From contig OZ025256.1 of NCBI GenBank assembly GCA_964019135.1, positions 35,870,035 through 35,934,034 of the forward strand: 64,000 bases of DNA, read 5' to 3'. This stretch comes from Arenicola marina. Lineage: Eukaryota; Annelida; Polychaeta; Arenicolidae. The notes under the pieces are model-generated. The model saw nothing but the letters and a program-made list of their open reading frames with translations. It was not told the origin of the DNA and made no database searches. This document shows positions 23,901 through 38,900 of the stretch, one piece after another; position 1 is the stretch's first letter; each line of letters begins with the position of its first letter. The position numbers were made by a program, and so were the translations under genes.

Positions 23901-26900
23901 CTGTGAGTACCCAGCACATAGGTCACTGTGGAGACTGAACACACTGTGAGTACCCAGCACATAGGTCAGTGTGAGGCTGAACACACTGTGAGTACCCAGC
24001 ACATAGCTCACTGTGGAGACTGAACACACTGTGAGTACCCAGCACATAGGTCACTGTGGAGACTGAACACACTGTGAGTACCCAGCACAAAGGTCACTGT
24101 GGAGACTGAACACACTGTGAGTACCCAGCACATAGGTCACTGTGGAGACTGAACACACTGTGAGTACCCAGCACAAAGGTCACTGTGGAGACTGAACACA
24201 CTGTGAGTACCCAGCACATAGCTCACTGTGGGGACTGAACACACTGTGAGTACCCAGCACATAGATCACTGTGGAGACTGAACACACTGTGAGTACCCAG
24301 CACATAGGTCACTGTGGAGACTGAACACACTGTGAGTACCCAGCAGCACATAGGTCACTGTGGAGACTGAACACACTGTGAGTACCCAGCACATAGGTCA
24401 CTGTGGAGACTGAACACACTGTGAGTACCCAGCACATAGGTCACTGTGAGACTGAACACACTGTGAGTACCCAGCACATAGCTCACTGTGGAGACTGAAC
24501 ACACTGTGAGTACCCAGCACATAGGTCACTGTGGAGACTGAACACACTGTGAGTACCCAGCACATAGGTCACTGTGGAGACTGAACACAGTGTGAGTACC
24601 CAGCACATAGCTCACTGTGGAGACTGAACACACTGTGAGTACCCAGCACATAGGTCACTGTGAGACTGAACACACTGTGAGTACCCAGCACATAGGTCAC
24701 TGTGAGACTGAACACACTGTGCGTACCCAGCACATAGGTCACTGTGGAGACTGAACACACTGTGAGTACCCAGCACATAGCTCACTGTGGAGACTGAACA
24801 CACTGTGAGTACCTAGCACATAGATCACTGTGAAGACTGAACAAGCTGTGAGTACCCAGCACATAGGTCACTGTGGAGACTGAACACACTGTGAGTACCC
24901 AGCACATAGGTCACTGTGGAGACTGAACACACTGTGCGTACCCAGCACATAGGTCACTATGGAGACTGAACACACTGTGAGTACCCAGCACATAGCTCAC
25001 TATGGAGACTGAACACACTGTGAGTACCCAGCACATAGGTCACTGTGGAGACTGAACACACTGTGAGTACCCGTCACATAGCTCACTGTGGAGACTGAAC
25101 ACACTGTGAGTACCCAGCACATAGGTCACTGTGGAGACTGAACACACTGTGAGTACCCAGCACATAGGTCACTGTGGAGACTGAACACACTGTGAGTACC
25201 CAGCACATAGCTCACTGTGGAGACTGAACACACTGTGAGTACCCAGCACATAGGTCACTGTGGAGACTGAACACACTGTGAGTACCCAGCACATAGGTCA
25301 CTTTGGAGACTGAACACACTGTGAGTACCCGTCACATAGCTCCATGTGAGACTGAGCACACTGTGAGTACCCAGCACATAGGTCACTGTGGAGACTGAAC
25401 ACACTGTGAGTACCCAGCACATAGGTCACTGTGGAGACTGAACACACTGTGAGTACCCGTCACATAGCTCCATGTGAGACTGAACACACTGTGAGTACCC
25501 GTCACATAGCTCCATGTGAGACTGAACACACTGTGAGTACCCGTCACATAGCTCCATATGAGGCTGAACACACTGTGAGTACCCGTCACATAGCTCCATG
25601 TGAGACTGAACACACTGTGAGCACACGTCACATAGCTCCATGTGAGACTGAACACACTGTGAGTACCCGTCTCACAGCTCCATGTGAGACTGAACACGCT
25701 GTGAGTACCCGTCCCACAGCTCCCCGTGAGGCTGAACACACTGTGAGTACCCGTCACATAGCTCCATGTGAGACTGAACACACTGTGAGTACCCGTCACA
25801 TAGCTCCATGTGAGACTGAACACACTGTGGGTACCCGTCACATAGCTCCATGTGAGACTGAACACACTGTGGGTACCCGTCACATAGCTCCATGTGAGAC
25901 TGAACACACTGTGAGTACCCGTCACATAGCTCCATGTGAGCCTGAACACAATGTGAGTACCCGTCACATAGCTCCATGTGAGACTGAACACACTGTGGGT
26001 ACCCGTCACATAGCTCCATGTGAGACTGAACACACTGTGGGTACCCGTCACATAGCTCCATGTGAGCCTGAACACACTGTGAGTACCCGTCACATAGGTC
26101 CATGTGAGACTGAACACACTGTGAGTACCCGTCACATAGGTCCATGTGAGACTGAACACTCTGTGAGTACCCGTCACCTAGGCCCATGTGAGACTAAACA
26201 CACTGTGAGTACCCGTCATATAGCTCACTGTGATGCTGAACACACTGAGTACCCGTCACATAGCTCCATGTGAGGCTGAACACACTGTGAGTACCCGTCA
26301 CATAGCTCCATGTGAGGCTGAACACACTGTGAGTACCCGTCACATAGCTCCATGTGAAACTGAACACACTGTGAGTACCCGTCACATAGGTCCATGTGAG
26401 ACTGAACACACTGTGAGTACCCGTCACATAGCTCACTGTGAGGCTGAACACACTGTGAGTACCCGTCTCACAGCTTCATGTGAGCCTGAACACTCTGTGA
26501 GTACCAGTCACATAGGTCCATTTGACACTGAACACTGTGAGTACCCGTCACATAGCTCCATGTGAGACTGAACACACTGTGAGTACCCGTCTCATAGCTT
26601 CCTGTGAGCCTGAACACTCTGTGAGTACCCGCCACATAGCTCCATGTGAGACTGAACACAGTGTGAGTACCCGTCACATAGGTCCATGTGAGCCTGAACA
26701 CACTGTGAGTACCCGTCCCATAGCTCCATGTGAGACATATTGAATAGCCGTACACAGTTTTAATGTTATATTTGCCAAAAAAACTGTAATACTAATACTG
26801 AATTAATAATACAATTTACTGGAGCATTTCAGGAACTTGGCTGACAACCATCTGACGGTGCTTCAGAACGGGTCCTTTTTGGGTCTGGCTGGCCTCAACT

Positions 26901-29900
26901 CACTGTGAGTATAACGTGTTGACTAGTAACTGACATTTAATCACCAGCCAGACTGGCATCAAGCAGGCAGTATTTACTGCCCATGATGAGGTTTAATGGC
27001 TGACAGCTGCTTGGAATCGTGATCTCGCTGGTGAACCAAGTAGGTTAGATATTTGACGTGTACACGCGTAGACGCCGCTGCCACATGCAGAGAAACTGTG
27101 TGGACCATTGGCAAAGATCAATGGCTGCCCAACAAGTTGTTAAATTCTACCGTCGTTGATTCTATGTGTAATTCAATGTATAGATTGGAATGGTTTGCTA
27201 CCAGCGGGTTGTTGATTGGCCATTTGTTCTCCTACTCAGGCCAGTATGTCTAATCTAAAAAAATCAAATTCGGACAACTCATGTTTGTTTATGCTGGAAT
27301 ATATCCTAAATGTTGGCCCTGTTCATAAGTAACACACGAGGATTCACTGACCGTTAGGAGATGTTTTCACCTCACGGTCGATGTCGTTATAATTGTCCAG
27401 TAGCCATGGTTGTAGCGTGACGAAAACGTCAGACTTAAACCATCCCGATTATCGCTGAGCACACAACCGTGCGTAACGTAACGAGTGATAATTAGTGACC
27501 TATTGGAGGGCGAAATTCGCAACTAAGGTGCAGAAAAATAAGGCAATTTAAGGTTTCTATGAGTAGAAGGTTCAAAAGAAAAGACCCTGGTGGAGGGGTA
27601 CTCTATATTCCATCGATTTTGAAGCACTGCTTCATATATACATAACCTCCGTCAATAGACACGGCGATCGAGGCACGATGTGAAACTGTACATTTGCTCC
27701 CATATGGCGCAGGCCGTGTGGTATGACGTCATTATGACGCGCTGGGTCCTAACGCACGTCGTCCCGCCGGCCACACAGTCCCATCATATGTGTCACATTC
27801 TGCTTTGGTTCTGCTGCAGGTACCTGGATGGCAATGGCATCCAGCGGATCGAACCATTTGCCTTCATCGGTTTATCGTCTCTGAAGGCTCTGTACGTGAA
27901 AACGATACTCACTTCAGCAAGTGTCTTTGTTTGACTGTTTAGAATAATAATAATAATTAATAATTACCGTGTTCAACACACGAATGGAAGGATTGACATA
28001 GACAACATTGCTATGTAAGCCATTGACAGATTACCGTACTCTGCTTAACACCTGTAGGCCGTTCACACGTAAGCAATGGAACGACAAACAACATTTTCTT
28101 TACGTCATATTGACTGAAGGCTAGAGGGGCTGCCGCGGACAGCCACATAGCCTTGTGATTGCCCTAGCCGCAATATCAAACATACTTACAACCAACCACT
28201 CTCTTCTTGTATTTCTCTCTCAGAGATTGTATTTCTCTCTCAGAGATCTGAGTCATGAACATCTGCTTCACATTGAAATGAACACATTTGTCGGCCTCCG
28301 GAACATTTACAAACTGTAAGTATTTCGGTCACTAACAACAGTGGATAAAACATCTTCAGTATTTTCAAAGGGATTTGTGTACAGATGTGGACTGGAAGCT
28401 AAGGTTGACGCTGTGTATATCCCGATAGATGGCGGTCCATTCCTCTTACAATGAATATCTAATTACAGAGGGGTCTCAAACCACGCCATATAACCTTGTC
28501 TAATGTGCTTTTGCTGTGATGCCAAGACTGATTAATGTGAACAACTACTGCCAGAACTGTCCAGGCCACCATTAACATTGAAACAGCCGTTGATCTCAAT
28601 TATAACCAGCTCTCAGTGGTTCCATGTTGTCGGTAATACTGTGCAGTAGAATGTCATTTGTGCGACAAGTAGTAAATAATCACATCATTGGAATATTATT
28701 GTTCTTAGGAATGATACACTTTGTTTATGTTCCAGAAATCTGTCGCACAATCATCTTACATTCATTCCTAATGGAGCATTTAATGGATTACAAAGCATGA
28801 AACATCTGTAAGTCGGGGAAGCCAAATGTTATGTTTTAAATTTATTTTCATCATAAAGTTACAATACATCGTAAATAAGACAGCAACGAAAGCAAAAAGT
28901 TGCTGATGGGAATCAAGCACTTACTACGAAGGCGTAATTGAAATCAAGAAGTAACATTAATCTATAAATAAATATGCCAAAGATAATTTATGCGTAATCT
29001 GCGTTTTCTTCATGCGATTATTGTCCCATTTATTAAAGTGGATAGACATGTTGGCTCATCAGCGTTCCTTCGTTTCAGTGATGTGTCTCATAACGAAGTC
29101 GCACTTATAGAGGAAAGTGTCTTTCATGGCATGCCGTCGCTTTCTGTTCTGTAAGTACTGAGTTCTGTCGAGAAAGGATTGTTGGCCCCTTACCGGCTCT
29201 CGACCTCAATGCGTGTTTCTGCTCTGAGCGTGTAACCACGTGGAATCCACACAATGTGAATTATAATTATACATTAGGGCTTCCATGCCACACATAATGT
29301 AACGTAGCTGTCAGGGAGGGCCGCACGACACACATACACCCCTTTAATTCGGACCACACAACATATTATGAATATATCATGTAGTAATATCTGGATAACA
29401 TATCCACCATATTTGGAGCACTCTGCTGTCCTCTTCTGTTGGCTGATGACCGTCCCGTCACGTCTACTATCTGAATGGGGTTGCCTCCGTGATTTGACAT
29501 GACGTCACTTCTGCCACCGTGAAGGTACACGGACGAGTTCAGGTTCTGCTGCTTGGCGCGCACGGTGGCCGCGTGTCTGCCTGAGCCGGACGAGTTCTCT
29601 TCCTGCGAGGATCTCATGTCAAACCACGTGCTGAGAGTCTGTATCTGGGTGCTGGGACTCATCGCCCTGCTCGGCAACACCATGGTCATCATCTGGCGCA
29701 TGCGCGATACGCGCGACGGCAAGGTATGATAGCTGCACGTCATTCATTCCGAAATAAACAGGCACTGTTATAGAATGTAGATGTCATCATGGAACTATGA
29801 TCATACATACTATTATACATGATATCACTAATCATCGAATTGAAGATCTGGTAGGAAAAACTATAGACATTTATTAATGGCCAGTTATATTGACTCGGGT

Positions 29901-32900
29901 CGTAGATGGAGTCGGTTGACTGTCAACGTCACGTTGTCGTTTACCGTTGGATGTGCCGTGGCTATGTAAGTTTGTCTCTGTGTTCATGTCGCTTCCACTC
30001 GCTGTAGGTTCACTCCTTCCTCATCACCAACCTGGCAGTGGGCGACCTGTTGATGGGGGTCTACCTCCTCATTATCGCCTCCGCCGACCTCAAGTTCCGC
30101 GGCTTCTACATCGTGTATGACACGTTCTGGCGTCAGAGCGGCGTCTGCAAGCTGGCCGGCTTCCTGTCCACCTACTCCAGCGAGCTCAGCGTCCTCACGC
30201 TCACCGTCATCACCATGGATCGCTTCTTCTCCATCATATTCCCCTTCCGGATCAAGCGGCTGGGGTTCCGCGAGGCGCGCATCGTCATGGCCGGTCTCTG
30301 GATCCTGGTTCTAGTCCTGGCGGCCATCCCGCTTGCCGACATCGACTACTTCAGCCATTTCTACGGTCGGTCCGGCGTGTGCCTGGCCCTTCACATCACG
30401 CCGGCCAAGCCGCCAGGCTGGGAGTACTCAGTCTTCATCTTCCTCGCCTTGAACCTCTTGTCCTTCTTCATTATATTTGTGTCGTATGTGTGGATGTTCG
30501 TGGTGGCGCGGCGAACGCGCGCCGCCGCCAGGTCGCCCCAGATGAAGTCGGACCACGCCATGGCCAGGCGGATGACGCTCATCGTGCTCACGGACTTCTG
30601 CTGCTGGGTGCCCATCATCGCGCTCGGCGTGGTCTCCCTATGCGGCACACAGATAGCGCCACAGGTAACCAACGATCCGCCTCTCGCTGTCTTCTGCATA
30701 GCGTCATTCCGGACTATACATGCACCACTGGTCATTCTTCCATATTAGGGTGGACCATTATTTTAATGTAGCTCACGTATTATACTTACCGTTACTTACC
30801 GTTTACTGTAGAAGTCCATTGTGAGGGATCTGACATTAAAGATGGATCCGACACTGATCGCTGCCATGTTATACTGAAAGACAATGATCACTGCCATGTT
30901 ATACTGAAAGACAATGATCACTGTCATGTTATACTGAAAGATAGTGATCACTGCCATGTTATACTGAAAGACAATGATCACTGCCATGTTATACTCAAAG
31001 ACAATGATCGCTGCCATGTTATACTGATCGACACTGATCGCTGCCATGTTATACTGAAAGACAATGATCGATGCCATGTTATACCGACAGACAATGATCA
31101 CTGCCATGTTATACTGACAGACAATGATCACTGCCATGTTATACTGACAGACAATGATCGCTGCCTTGTTATACTGACCGACAATGATCGCTGCCATGTT
31201 ATACTGAAAGACAATGATCGCTGCCATGTTATACTGAAAGACAATGATCACTGCCATGTTATACTGACAGACAATGATCGCTGCCATGTTATACTGACCG
31301 ACAAGGATCGCTGCCATGTTATACTGACGACAATGATCACTGCCATGTTATACTGACCGACAATGATCGCTGCCATGTTATACTGACCGACAATGATCGC
31401 TGCCATGTTATACTGACAGACAATGATCACTGCCATGTTATACTGACAGACAATGATCGCTGCCATGTTATACTGACAGACAATGATCGCTGCCATGTTA
31501 TACTGACCGACAATGATCGCTGCCATGTTATACTGACCGACAATGATCACTGCCATGTTATACTGATCGACACTGATCGCTGCCATGTTATACTGAAAGA
31601 CAATGATCGCTGCTATGTTATACTGACAGACAATGATCACTGCCATGTTATACTGACAGACAATGATCGCTGCCATGTTATACTGACCGACAATGATCGC
31701 TGCCGTGTTATACTGACCGACAATGATCACTGCCATGTTATACTGATCGACACTGATCGCTGCCATGTTATACTGAAAGACAATGATCGCTGCCATGTTA
31801 TACCGACAGACAATGATCACTGCCATGTTATACTGACAGACAATGATCACTGTCATGTTATACTGACCGACAATGATCACTGTCATGATATACTGACCGA
31901 CAATGATCGCTGTCATGTTATACTGACAGACAATGATCAATGCCATGTTATACTGACCGACAATGAGCACTGTCATGTTATACTGACAAACAATGAGCAC
32001 TGCCATGTTATACTGATCGACACAGATCACTGCCATGCTATACTGAAAGACAATGATCGCTGCCATGTTATACTGATCGACACTGATCACTGCCATGGTA
32101 TACTGACAGACAATGATCACTGCCATGTTATACTGACAGACAATGATCGCTGCCATGTTATACTGACCGACAATGATCGCTGCCATGTTATACTGACAGA
32201 CAATGATCGCTGCCATGTTATACTGACCGACAATGATCGCTGCCATGTTATACTGACAGACAATGATCGCTGCCATGTTATACTGACAGACAATGATCGC
32301 TGCCATGTTATACTGACCGACAATGATCGCTGCCATGTTATACTGACAGACAATAATCGCTGCCATGTTATACGGACAGACAATGATCGCTGCCATGTTA
32401 TACTGACTGACAATGATCGCTGCCATGTTCTACTGACCGACAATGATCGCTGCCATGTTATACTGACAGACAATGATCACTGCCATGTTATACTGACAGA
32501 CAATGATCGCTGCCATGTTATACTGACCGACAATGATCGCTGCCATGTTATACTGACCGACAATGATCACTGCCATGTTATACTGATCGACACTGATCGC
32601 TGCCATGGTATACTGAAAGACAATGATCGCTGCCATGTTATACTGACAGACAATGATCACTGCCATGTTATACTGACAGACAATGATCGCTGCCATGTTA
32701 TACTGACCGACAATGATCGCTGCCATGTTATACTGACCGACAATGATCACTGCCATGTTATACTGATCGACACTGATCGCTGCCATGTTATACTGAAAGA
32801 CAATGATCGCTGCCATGTTATACCGACAGACAATGATCACTGCCATGTTATACTGACAGACAATGATCATTGCCATGTTATACTGACAGACCATGATCGC

Positions 32901-35900
32901 TGCCATGTTATACTGACCGACAATGATCGCTGCCATGTTATACTGAAAGACAATGATCGCTGCCATGTTATACTGACCGACAATGATCGCTGCCATGTTA
33001 TACCGACAGACAATGATCACTGACATGTTATACTTACCGACAATGATCGCTGCCATGCTATACTGACCGACAATGATCACTGCCATGTTATACTGATCGA
33101 CACTGATCACTGCCATGTTATACTGACTGACAATGATCGCTGCCATGTTATACTGACAGACAATGATCACTGACATGTTATACTTACCGACAATGATCGC
33201 TGCCATGCTATACTGACCGACAATGATCACTGCCATGTTATACTGATCGACACTGATCACTGCCATGTTATACTGACTGACAATGATCGCTGCCATGTTA
33301 TACTGACTGACAATGATCGCTGCCATGTTATACTGACAGACAATGATCACTGACATGTTATACTTACCGACAATGATCGCTGCCATGCTATACTGACCGA
33401 CAATGATCCCTGCCATGTTATACTGATCGACACTGATCACTGCCATGTTATACTGACCGACAATGATCACTGCCATGTTATACTGACAGACAATTATCAC
33501 TGTCATGTTATACTGACCGACAATGATCACTGTCATGTTATACTGACAGACAATGATCACTGCCATGTTATACTGACAGACAATTATCACTGTCATGATA
33601 TACTGACCGACAATGATCACTGTCATGTTATACTGACAGACAATGATCACTGCCATGTTATACTGACCGACCATGATCCCTGCCATGTTATACTGACCGA
33701 CAATGATCACTGCCATGTTATACTGACCGACCATGATCGCTGCCATGTTATACTGACCGACAATGAGCACTGCCATGTTATACTGATCGACACTGATCAC
33801 TGCCATGCTATACTGAAAGACAATGATCGCTGCCATGTTATACTGATCGAGACTGATAACTGCCATGTTATACTGACTGACAATGATCGCTGCCATGTTA
33901 TACTGACCGACAATGAGCACTGTCATGTTATACTGACCGACAATGATCACTGCCATGTTATATTGACCGACAATGATCGCTGCCATGTTATACTGACAGA
34001 CAATGATCAATGCCATGTTATACTGACCGACAATGAGCACTGTCATGTTATACTGACCGACAATGAGCACTGTCATGTTATACTGACCGACAATGATCAC
34101 TGCCATGTTATACTGACCGACAATGATCGCTGCCATGTTATACTGACCGACAATGAGCACTGTCGTGTTATACTGACCGACAATGATCACTGCCATGTTA
34201 TGCTGACCGACCATGATCGCTGCCATGTTATACTGACCGACCATGAGCACTGTCATGTTATACTGACCGACCATGATCACTGTCATGTTATACTGACCGA
34301 CAATGATCGCTGCCATGTTATACCGACAGACAATGATCGCTGCCATGTTATACTGACAGACAATGATCAATGCCATGTTATACTGACCGATAATGAGCAC
34401 TGTCATGTTATACTGACCGACAATGAGCACTGTCATGCTATACTGACCGACAATGATCACTGCCATATTATACTGACAGGCAATGATCACTGCCATGTTA
34501 TACTGACCGACAATGATCACTGTCATATTATACTGACAGACAATGATCACTGCCATGTTATACTGACCGACAATGATCGCTGCCATGTTATACTGACCGA
34601 CCATGATCGCTGCCATGTTATACTGAGCGACAATGATCGCTGCCATGTTATACTGACAGACCATGATCACTGCCATGTCATACCGACAGACAATGATCGC
34701 TGCCATGTTATACTGACCGACAATGATCGCTACCATTTTATACGGACAGACACTGATCGCTGCCATGTTATACCGACAGACAATGATCACTGCCATGTTA
34801 TACTGACAGACAATGATCGCTGCCATGTTATACTGACCGACAATGATCGCTGCCATGTTATACTGACAGACAATGATCGCTGCCATGTTATACTGACCGA
34901 CCATGATCGCTGCCATATTATACTGACAGACAATGATCACTGCCATGTTATACTGGCCGACAATGATCACTGCCATGTTATACTGACCGACCATGATCGC
35001 TGCCATGCTATACTGACCGACAATGATCGCTGCCATGTTATACGGACAGACCATGATCACTGTCATGTTATACTGACAGACAATGATCACTGCCATGTTA
35101 TACTGACAGACAATGATAAATGCCATGTTATACTGACCGAGAATGAGCACTGTCATGTTATACTGACCGACAATGAGCACTGTCATGTTATACTGACCGA
35201 CAATGATCACTGCCATATTATACTGACAGACAATGATCACTGCCATGTTATACTGGCCGACAATGATCACTGCCATGTTATACTGACCGACCATGATCGC
35301 TGCCATGCTATACTGACCGACAATGATCGCTGCCATGTTATACGGACAGACCATGATCACTGTCATGTTATACTGACAGACAATGATCACTGCCATGTTA
35401 TACTGACAGACAATGATCGCTGCCATGTTATACGGACAGACAATGATCGCTGCCATGTTATACTGACCGACAATGATCGCTGCCATGTTATACCGACAGA
35501 CAATGATCGCTGCCATGTTATACTGACCGACAATGATCGCTGCCATGTTATACCGACAGACAATGATCGCTGCCATGTTATACTGACCGACAATGATCGC
35601 TGCCATGTTATACTGACCGACCATGATCGCTGCCATGCTATACTGACCGACAATGATCGCTGCCATGTTATACGAACAGACCATGATCACTGTCATGTTA
35701 TACTGACAGACAATGATCACTGCCATGTTATACTGACAGACAATGATCGCTGCCATGTTATACTGACAGACAATGATCGCTGCCATGTTATACTGACAGA
35801 CAACGATCACTGCCATGTTATACCGACAGACAATGATCGCTGCCATGTTATACTGACAGACAATGATCGCTGCCATGTTATACGGACAGACAATGATCGC

Positions 35901-38900
35901 TGCCATGTTATACTGACCGACAATGATCGCTGCCATGTTATACCGACAGACAATGATCGCTGCCATGTAATACTGACAGACAATGATCGCTGCCATGTTA
36001 TACGGACAGGCAATGATCGCTGCCATGTTATACTGACCGACAATGATCACTGTCATGTTATACTGACCGACAATGATCGCTGCCATGTTATACTGACCGA
36101 CAATGATCGCTGCCATGTAATACCGACAGACAATGATCGCTGCCATGTTATACTGACAGACAATGATCGCTGCCATGTTATACGGACAGACAATGATCGC
36201 TGCCATGTTATACTGACCGACAATGATCGCTGCCATGTTATACCGACAGACAATGATCGCTGCCATGTTATACTGACAGACAATGATCGCTGCCATGTTA
36301 TACGGACAGACAATGATCGCTGCCATGTTATACTGACCGACAATGATCGCTGCCATGTTATACCGTCGGACAATGATCGCTGCCATGTTATACTGACAGA
36401 CAATGATCGCTGCCATGTTATACGGACAGACAATGATCGCTGCCATGTTATACCGACAGACAATGATCGCTGCCATGTTATACTGACAGACAATGATCGC
36501 TGCCATGTTATACTGACAGACAACGATCACTGCCATGTTATACCGACAGACAATGATCGCTGCCATGTTATACCGACAGACAATGATCGCTGCCATGTTA
36601 TACTGACAGAAAATGATCGCTGCCATGTTATACCGACCGACAATGATCGCTGCCATCTTATGCGGACAGACAATGATCGCTGCCATGTTATACTGACCGA
36701 CAATGATCGCTGCCATGTTATACGGACAGACAATGATCGCTGCCATGTTATACCGACAGACAATGATCGCTGCCATGTTATACTGACAGAAAATGATCGC
36801 TGCCATGTTATACCGACCGACAATGATCGCTGCCATCTTATGCGGACAGACAATGATCGCTGCCATGTTATACGGACAGACAATGATCGCTGCCATGTTA
36901 TACTGACCGACAATGATCACTGCCATGTTATACTGACCGACAATGATCACTGCCATGCTATGCTGACCGACATGATCACTGCCATGTTATACTGACCGAC
37001 AATGATCACTGCCATGTTATACTGACAGACACTGATCGCTGCCATGTTATAACGACAGACAATGATCTCTGCCATGTTATACTGACCGACAATGATCACT
37101 GCCATGTTAAACTGACAGACAATGATTACTGCCATGTCATACTGACCGACAATGTTCGCTGCCATGTTATACTGGCCGACAATGATCACTGCCATGTTAA
37201 ACTGACAGACAAGGATTACTGCCATGTTATACTGACCAACAATGATCGCTGCCACGTTATACTGACCGACAATGATCACTGCCATGTTATACTGACAGAC
37301 AATGATCACTGCCATGTTATACTGACAGACAATGATCGCTGCCATGTTATACTGACCGACAATGAGCACTGTCATGTTATTCTGACCGACAATGATCGCT
37401 GCCATGTTATACGGACAGACAATGATCGCTGCCATGTTATACTGACCGACAATGATCGCTGCCATGTTATACCGACAGACAATGATCGCTGCCATGTTAT
37501 ACTGACAGACAATGATCGCTGCCATGTTATACGGACAGACAATGATCGCTGCCATGTTATACGGACAGACAATGATCGCTGCCATGTTATACTGACCGAC
37601 AATGATCGCTGCCATGTTATACCGACAGACAATGATCGCTGCCATGTTATACTGACAGACAATGATCGCTGCCATGTTATACGGACAGACAATGATCGCT
37701 GCCATGTTATACTGACCGACAATGATCACTGCCGTGTTATACTGACAGACAATGATCACTGCCATGTTATACTGACAGACAATGATCGCTGCCATGTTAT
37801 ACTGACCGACAATGAGCACTGTCATGTTATTCTGACCGACAATGATCGCTGCCATGTTATACTGACAGACAATGATCGCTGCCATGTTATACGGACAGAC
37901 AATGATCGCTGCCATGTTATACTGACCGACAATGATCGCTGCCATGTTATACCGACAGACAATGATCGCTGCCATGTTATACTGACAGACAATGATCGCT
38001 GCCATGTTATACGGACAGACAATGATCGCTGCCATGTTATACTGACCGACAATGATCACTGCCGTGTTATACTGACAGACAATGATCACTGCCATGTTAT
38101 ACTGACAGACAATGATCGCTGCCATGTTATACTGACCGACAATGAGCACTGCCATGTTATACTGACCGACAATGATCACTGCCGTGTTATACTGACAGAC
38201 AATGATCACTGCCATGTTATACGGACAGACAATGATCGCTGCCATGTTATACTGACCGACAATGATCACTGCCGTGTTATACTGACAGACAATGATCACT
38301 GCCATGTTATACTGACAGACAATGATCGCTGCCTTGTTATACTGACCGACAATGATCACTGCCGTGTTATACTGACCGACAATGAGCACTGTCATGTTAT
38401 TCTGACCGACAATGATCACTGCCTTGTTATACTGACCGACAATGATCACTGGCGTGTTATACTGACCGACAATGATCACTGCCGTGTTATACTGACCGAC
38501 AATGATCTCTGCCGTGTTATACAGACCGCCATGTAATAATTAGTGGCGAAAGATGGAAGAATGAAATACATATACCTGCCTCGATTCAGATGGTCTAACT
38601 AGCACATACATAAATAGCGTTCCTTGCCCGCCTTTTAGCATATATTTGATATATTGCACATAGCCGTTTGCCAGGTGTCACTTCTTTGTCCCGGTTGTCC
38701 ATAGACAAGGACATATGCCTGTTGATCTCGCGAACTCCTAGCAGTGTCCACCATGTGTAATACACACTCTAATGAGGCCCTGTGATTGGCAGGTCTTTGC
38801 GTGGATAGCAGTCTTCGTTCTTCCGCTGAACGCCGCCGTGAACCCCATCCTGTACACCCTCTCCACCGCCTCCTTCCTCGCGCCCGCCCGCAAGAAGGCC

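Noticed and set aside
32430..36956. Minus-strand frame of 1,508 codons with an AIIVGQYNMA-type repeat that looks membrane-like
   Set aside because: This is a translation of the 30-bp intronic minisatellite. A plus-strand frame of about 1,010 codons covers the same DNA, and single-base deletions break both.
30841..38535. Possible CRISPR array (30-bp direct repeats)
   Set aside because: Units abut head to tail without unique spacers, the context is a eukaryotic intron, and no cas genes are present.
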